From positions 1,484,001-1,548,000 of the forward strand of contig JAKNDB010000079.1 in assembly GCA_024305405.1 (NCBI GenBank): a DNA stretch of 64,000 bases, written 5' to 3'. Below, one piece after another: positions 58,401-64,000 of this stretch. The stretch is from Dirofilaria immitis. Its lineage: Eukaryota; Nematoda; Chromadorea; Rhabditida; Onchocercidae. The position numbers and the translations under genes were made by a program. Position 1 is the first letter of the stretch. Each line of letters starts with the position of its first letter. The notes under the pieces were generated by a model. It saw only the letters and a list, made by a program, of their open reading frames with translations, ran no database searches and had not been told where the DNA came from.

Positions 58401-61400
58401 CTTGCTTATACAGCTCCTCAATTGGTAATTTTCTGATTTTCAATTTCATACAAATTATTCGAATATTCAATAATTAAATCATCCTCAAATAGCTTAGAAT
58501 TTTAAATACTTATTTTAGCGAGCATTTGAAATGCAACTTTGATGTATAATAAGTAAAATTAAAATGATCAAAAATTAATTAACCATAATATAATATGGCA
58601 AATATTTTCAATTTTACTGATATACTCATATCAAATTATCAGATCTTTTTTATTTATATATTTAATTTTGAAAGATTTAAAAAATGTAAGTGAAAAATAC
58701 AGGGATGTAGCTATTCAACAGATTGGACATCACTCGAATATAGTCATGCAAATGCACTTATTTGGATCGGTGGTGATATGTTTCATCAAACAACCTCCGC
58801 AAATGATCCATTATTCTTTCTTCATCATGCTTTTGTGGATAGCATTTGGGAATATTGGCGACAGTATCGACAAGTATTTAAATTATCCAAATTTCAATTT
58901 AAATTTAACTAAGATTCTTTTTTTTTTCATTTATACTCTATCTATCAATAAACGAGTTTGTACATTCCATAAATCTCTAAAAAAAAATTTTAAGAATTCA
59001 GAGCAATTCGCAATCATGTCATAATTTGCAGAATCGGGATGAACGGTCAAATAATTATCCGCCAGATTTACCAGAATGTAGTGGCGAAAATCATTTTGCG
59101 CAAAATCCTATGCGACCATTTGAACCGCTCAGAAATATTGACGGAATCAGTAATGATTACAACGAAAAACTATATCAATATGCAGCACGACCTGCATGCG
59201 CTGGAGGTCAAGATGAGCAATGTGGAAGCGAGTAAGTGATCGATTCTTCCTTTTCAACTATTTAATTCTTTTTCAATTTCTGTATTTATTATTTCTAATT
59301 AATTTTATCAAGAAACAGCCCAATGTTCATCAAGGCAAAAATTAATCGAACTTTTTTGAATTTTATGATTGTTGTAATAAATTCAAAAATGTATAAGAGA
59401 ATAAAATAAGTTATCATCTACTTCGAAGAATTTAGTAATGATGAAAGAATTAAAATCTATGAAATCTATTTATAACGAATACAATGATGAATAGACAAGA
59501 ATTTAGCTGATCATGGAAGCAGTAAAACGTGGATTCAGATTCCTATTCTGCGATTTATCACATGGATATGCTCGATGTTCCACAAAAATACGTTTGGGTG
59601 GTAAATGCGACAGTTATGCATATCACGAGAACCCATGCTACAATGGTTTTTGTTTATCCGGAATATGCAATAAAAACGCATCTATTCTTCTAAAGCAACA
59701 TGAGATACTTTTTTAATTTTCTCTCTTTTTTCTTTTTTTTGAAACTTTAACTTTTCCAATTTACAAAAAGGGAAGGTAAATTTTGGAAAATTTTTAATTT
59801 GTTATTGAATTGAATATTACTCATTTTTCTTCATTTTTTATTCTTCCCAATCATATCATTCGTCATATTTTATTTCGGATAAGTTAAAATGGCGATTTTT
59901 TATTTCAGATAGATCGAGATGACACAAAAGAGCTAGAAGTATAGAAGAAATATCTGCAGAATCTACAACAGCAATAATCACGACAATGATAACAATGGAT
60001 ATTGAAAAGGTTTATTATATAGAAAAATTTATTTTCATTCTCTTTTCCTTCAAGTCTTCTATGAATGTCATCTATTGAAAAGTTCAACAATTTTCTTGAT
60101 AAAGCATGAAATCAAATTTTTTTTTTTATTTTGAAACGAAAATTTCTCATGCCATATTTTGAAGGACAAATAAATTTTTACTTGAAGCAAAACAAAAAGG
60201 AAGACAGAAATTTCTTTTGATCTCGATTTTACCGATTATTTTACGATCGAGAATTGTGAAAAATATTATTATCAATGTTTTAATTGTTTTATTTGATTAA
60301 TTAGGTATTCTCAGGCCATTTTATTTCAGGAACAATGCTATAATAGCCATGAATGCTGCTCAGTTTGGGCCAGTAAAGGTGAGTGTGAAATAAACAAGGA
60401 AAAAATGTTGGAATGGTGTCCTGCATCTTGTCATAAATGTATTCCACAATATGATATCGTTTCTGGCAAGTTTTTTCCTTTTATTTTTTTTTTTTTGATC
60501 ATATCTATAGCATTACAGATTCTGAATAGTTCATTCATAAATTTTTGAAAAAATTCTTATGATAAAATCGACCTGATGTAATTCGAGAATCGAAGTTTGA
60601 TTATACTGCTCTACTGATATCTGCGAATCAGCAATGATTGCTAGAATTCTGAAGATGATAGATATATTACAAGAAATGAACGAGAAATCAATCTTCGCAA
60701 TAGATTTTAAGTGGTGACAATAATTGATAGGGTCAACTACAAAAACTTCTATAATCAATTCATTGGTATTACAATCGAGAATGATCACTCTTGATCAGAT
60801 TAATAATTTCTGGGATTTTCGCCTTTACTTTTCCAGTTTTTCACAACCAACACCACTCTTCCATTCTATTCCACCCGCAGTTTGATTATTTATCTACAAA
60901 GCTTATTCATAGTAAAAAAAAAAAAAAAAAACTGTTCTGTCGTTCCGAACATAAATTAATGAAATATCTGAACTGAAATTTACCTGCTTTTATTTCGTCT
61001 TTGGGATTAGTCGTTTTTAACCTTTCTTGTCCTGTGACCTAACGTAATTTTCAAGACTTTCTTGGCTTTCCTTCCCATTATTATAGTTTAGGCTACCTTC
61101 TCATTGTGTCTCCTAATTTGCCTTAAAAATTTAGCCAAAATATTGCGCACACTTCCAAACTACTAACATTTCCATTCACTCTTTGAAATATTATTTACTG
61201 GTGTTATTTTTTAAGAAACATTTTTAAAAAATAAAATGCATTGAATCATTTGCTTCGCAGCCATTATACCGTAATCCGTTGGTTCAATTTTCATAACTTC
61301 TTTAGCTAAGATTCTTATTCTGATTCAGTATAATGCATGATTGATGTATCATTCAGAATCGCATTCATTAAGTACTCTTTATATGTGTTCCTTTAGAATA

Positions 61401-61604
61401 TTTAGATTTATTGCCATCATTTTGATTAATAAAAATGAATGAAATGAATGTTTGGTAATTACAGAATGCTTAGATCGACATTCATTGTGTGCGATATGGG
61501 CTTCTGAAGATGAATGTCATAAGAATCAGCTATGGATGGCTGAAAATTGTCGAATAAGTTGTGGACGATGCCATAAAATGCGAGTGGATATTTGCCGAAT
61601 GTGA
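55405..61604 (+). CDS. Tyrosinase (type-3 copper protein) with C-terminal ShKT modules
   Basis: Secreted tyrosinase-like protein of the nematode tyr group; tyrosinases oxidise phenols and can cross-link cuticle or eggshell. Exons: 55405-55563, 55880-56189, 56565-56971, 57197-57293, 57496-57734, 57969-58149, 58305-58424, 58703-58873, 59032-59231, 59539 to about 59670, 59909-60009, 60330-60465, 61465-61604. Signal peptide MRILSLLITVFTLLPSYC; long Ser-rich linker; CuA histidines in IAQWHSNP, GGAHSGP and PWHRE; IALRLIDPDISLPYWDS; CuB with EYSHANALIWIGGDM and SANDPLFFLHHAFVDSIWEY. Two Cys-rich ShKT-like modules follow (CCSVWASKGEC..., CLDRHSLCAIWASEDEC...WM...C...C..C). The CuB H-x3-H reads H-x3-L. 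One extra T in the run at 57701-57705 hides the third CuA histidine; one A is missing near 59929. The exon 10 donor was not found; the intron after exon 12 is GC-AG (gcaagt at 60466). Confidence 0.88.
56310..56426 (+). repeat. 39-bp tandem repeat (3 copies) in a tyrosinase intron
   Basis: Three copies of a 39-base unit (catctgtggcagcttttcct plus agccatagtcgagatcgaa, with variants) start at 56310, 56349 and 56388. The length is a multiple of three and the array is open on both strands. On the plus strand an ATG-started frame (56295-56453) encodes 13-residue repeats like TSVAAFPSHSRDR. It is GC-richer than the surrounding intron. No in-frame splicing to the neighbouring exons could be found. 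Confidence 0.85.
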
Positions 61605-63222
61605 CAAATGATGTAAATAAGAAATCGTATTCAGAAACTGTAACATATATAATTTATCGTATATCATACTGTGCTATTAATTTCAATCTCATTAGACAAA
61701 TAAATCAATGGATAATGCTGATATATGTAAAATAGAAACTATGCATATTAGGAGCATAAGCAAACTTAGAAAATACACTTCCTTTTTCCTGAAATGAACA
61801 AAGCCATTATCATCCGATCATTGAGTGATATCATAAAAGATCTAAAACAGTCGTAAGGATATATTGATAAGAAAAATGTTGACATGGCAAAGATCAAGTC
61901 CATCATGCCAATTTTTTGATAGTATAATCATTCAAAATCACCAGTTTAATTTTATCAGTTTTCAAAAAAATTCTTCAAAAATCTCTTTGCGAAAACTAAT
62001 TCGTAAAATGAAACAGTCGTGTGATCTACAGATAATAATAGAGTTTATAATTCCAATATTTGAAAAACTGCATTCTTAAGATACTAATGAACCACAGTAC
62101 TCATATTTTGTTTTCAGTTATTCAATAACCTCAAATTATAAACTCCATTACTTAGATTAAAATGACTGAAAAACATGAGATTAAATTTGCATCAGACTAG
62201 AAAGATCCTCATTCTCGTCAATCATTTTCAAGTTATCGCAAGATTTTTGATTACATTACTCTATCATCGCACAACAATCTTGAATGAATAATTCACGCAA
62301 AATATCGTTTTAAATAAATGACTAGACAATCCAATTAAATATATTGTAAGTTCACTTTAAGGAACAAAAGGTTATTGAATTGATTTCAGAAATTTTCATT
62401 AAGATCGGCACGCACTTTATTAATATAGCATCTTTTCCTACTACTCTTTTCAAGTTAGTTTTAAAACAATGAAAATTGAAATTATTCATTTTCATGTATT
62501 TATTTCTTCGATGACATTATTCAATCATTTCACTAGCGAATATTATATATGCAAAAAAAAATACATCATACAAATCACCAAATAGTATAACTACTTACTC
62601 ATACTATCTATAATGTTTAGTCTTAACAACTTATAATTATTTACTGCTTTTAATTAACTCAGTAATTTTAAAACCATCTAATTACGCCAAAGCAAACAAT
62701 AAAGTAATGCAACTAATAAAAGCATAAAGATCCATAATACTTAAAATATTAGGACATTCGGCCCAGAATGTTTCATTTAAATAATGCAATTATACATCGG
62801 ATAAAGCCAAATATTCATTTTTTCAAAAGACGATATTGCGAAGCCAACAATTTAACAATTTATTTTAATCACTCACTGGCTCTAATGTTGGCGATAAAAA
62901 CCAACAAAGAAATTAACAAAGCAATAAGAAAGCAAATATTACAATAATTAACAATATATATGCTTATGTTGTATAAAACTGACTGCAAATATAAACTTAC
63001 TAATTCACTTATATTAATTACTTCAATCATTTTTTCTTTTGTAGGAGTATAAAAAACCAAGTTAAATGAGTTAGTTTTAACCTGGTCTTAAAATGGGATG
63101 TTTTTTGAAATCTCCAAATTTTCATAACATCCCTCTAAAGATCACAAATATTAATGGAATGATAACTGATTACAAATATACAAAAACTGACTTTTAAAAA
63201 TGCACAATCTATTCAATTAAGA
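61605..63222. other. Convergent intergenic region, tyrosinase to Ig-domain gene
   Basis: 3' flanks of two convergent genes. A 63-codon minus-strand frame at 62869-63060 ends in a hydrophobic segment (NICFLIALLISLLVFIANI), but it has no family match or splice context, so it is noted rather than called. Confidence 0.5.
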
Positions 63223-63907
63223 TTATTCAACATTAATATCATTAATATGATTGAAATCAGTAATCCTTTGTCTGGGACAATTCGCTGCCTGAAATAAATT
63301 TATGTTTAAAAATGAAAGTTGAAGTTTACTTGAGAACTTATAATTACTAAAACATTTCTATTATTTTAAATCTCTTCAACAGAATAGGACAGAATAATAA
63401 AAATGATCACTTATCATTTATTTTCTTAAATTAATAAGACTTAATGATTTGATTACAATTTAAGAGATCTGAACAGAGTTATTTACCGTTAGATCACTAA
63501 ATTCAGTGACGAAGTACACTCATAATCTACAACTCTTTGCTCTCAATTTAAAATATAACTACACAAACAGTATTTAAACCAAAAAAAATCTTACATTTCT
63601 GTCATACCAAAGCTGCCATTTTTCAGCAGAGTGTTTGTATCTAGCAAATTTCTGACACCATTCTCGATACTTTGATTTGAATTGAGCTATACTTGTCGGT
63701 TGTGCGCATTCGGCTACAATGAAAAACCTAGTCTTATTTATTAAAATATGAGCTAAATACTTAAATCCCATCGTATTTAACCAATTCTTTCTGCAGTGAT
63801 AAATATGCTACTAAAAAAAGCTAACCGTCATCGATTGTAACCTCGTACATCATAATAACTTCTTCATCTACACTGCATTCATAGGTACCACTGTCTACTC
63901 CAGAAAC
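63223..63907 (-). CDS. Immunoglobulin-domain protein, 3' exons (partial)
   Basis: Three exons in consistent phase on the minus strand: 63826-63907, 63595-63713, 63223-63288; the gene continues upstream beyond the window. The first visible exon holds the end of an Ig domain, with the diagnostic DSGTYECSVD (the Cys of strand F after the D-x-G-x-Y-x-C motif) and a final strand MYEVTI. The next exon encodes a charged, Trp/Cys-containing segment (FKSKYREWCQKFARYKHSA, then EKWQLWYDRN). The last exon encodes AANCPRQRITDFNHINDINV before TAA. An extracellular or membrane-associated adhesion-type role is likely from the Ig domain. The tail after the Ig domain was not recognised, so the exact family is left open. 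Confidence 0.65.
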
Positions 63908-64000
63908 CTAAAAAATAAAATACACACCTTATATAATTGTAGAGAGACAATCATAAGCTTTGTAAGGAATTATTTTCGAGAAAAAATACTTCAAACATTA
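63908..64000 (-). other. Intron sequence at the window edge
   Basis: Sequence upstream (on the minus strand) of the first visible Ig-domain exon; it ends in a T-rich acceptor. No exon recognised before the edge. Confidence 0.6.

Noticed and set aside
61260..61300. tRNA-like ggttcaa motif
   Set aside because: No acceptor or anticodon stems can be formed around it; no tRNA gene was found in the window.
62869..63060. Small membrane protein frame
   Set aside because: One hydrophobic segment in 63 codons of AT-rich sequence, with no family, splice or expression support.

Overview
The window is nuclear DNA of a nematode, most likely a clade III (spirurid or filarial-type) parasite. It is very AT-rich, with moderate introns bounded by T-rich 'TTTCAG' acceptors. 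Several start codons sit a few bases after a TTTCAG-like site, which suggests spliced-leader trans-splicing. The gene content is animal: a SMAD2/3, a Rab27, URI1, a ShKT-tailed tyrosinase, a mini-collagen and BEL/Pao retroelement debris. Almost every gene is split into small exons, so the models below were assembled exon by exon from splice signals, phase and family similarity. The species call is an inference.

Layout. 449-562 (+): last exon of a D-amino-acid oxidase. 1590-5709 (+): URI1-like prefoldin protein, 12 exons. 7510-11400 (-): Rab27/AEX-6-like GTPase, 6 exons, convergent with URI1, with a degenerate minisatellite upstream. 13853-17098 (-): MFSD13A/TMEM180-like membrane protein, 9 exons, divergent from 18090-21971 (+), a SMAD2/3-type receptor SMAD, 9 exons. 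25370-29587 (-): degenerate BEL/Pao LTR retrotransposon. 31362-37149 (-): secreted protein of unknown family, 9 exons, whose last intron holds about 100 copies of a 23-bp satellite. 40605-42370 and 45515-47370: a segmental duplication carrying an intact 102-residue mini-collagen (+) and a broken collagen copy; a third partial copy of the downstream flank abuts the retroelement at 29588-30137. 51203-51336: GC-elevated block with nested inverted repeats. 55405-61604 (+): tyrosinase with two C-terminal ShKT-like modules, about 13 exons. 63223-63907 (-): 3' part of an immunoglobulin-domain gene running off the right edge.

How the genes relate. They are ordinary unlinked animal genes and do not form an operon or system. 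Two have plausible roles in cuticle biology (mini-collagen, tyrosinase). The SMAD would act in TGF-beta/activin (dauer-type) signalling, and Rab27 in regulated secretion.

The most important global observation is technical. At least ten single-base length differences, eight of them plausibly in A or T runs, break otherwise well conserved exons in six genes. This looks like homopolymer error in the assembly rather than gene decay. The most interesting biological candidates are the intronic 23-bp satellite, which presents a splice-donor-like motif in every unit on the sense strand; a tyrosinase lacking one CuB histidine; a SMAD2/3 with an altered C-terminal phospho-motif; the mini-collagen duplication; and the structured block near 51.2 kb. 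I found no clear evidence of a wholly new biological system.
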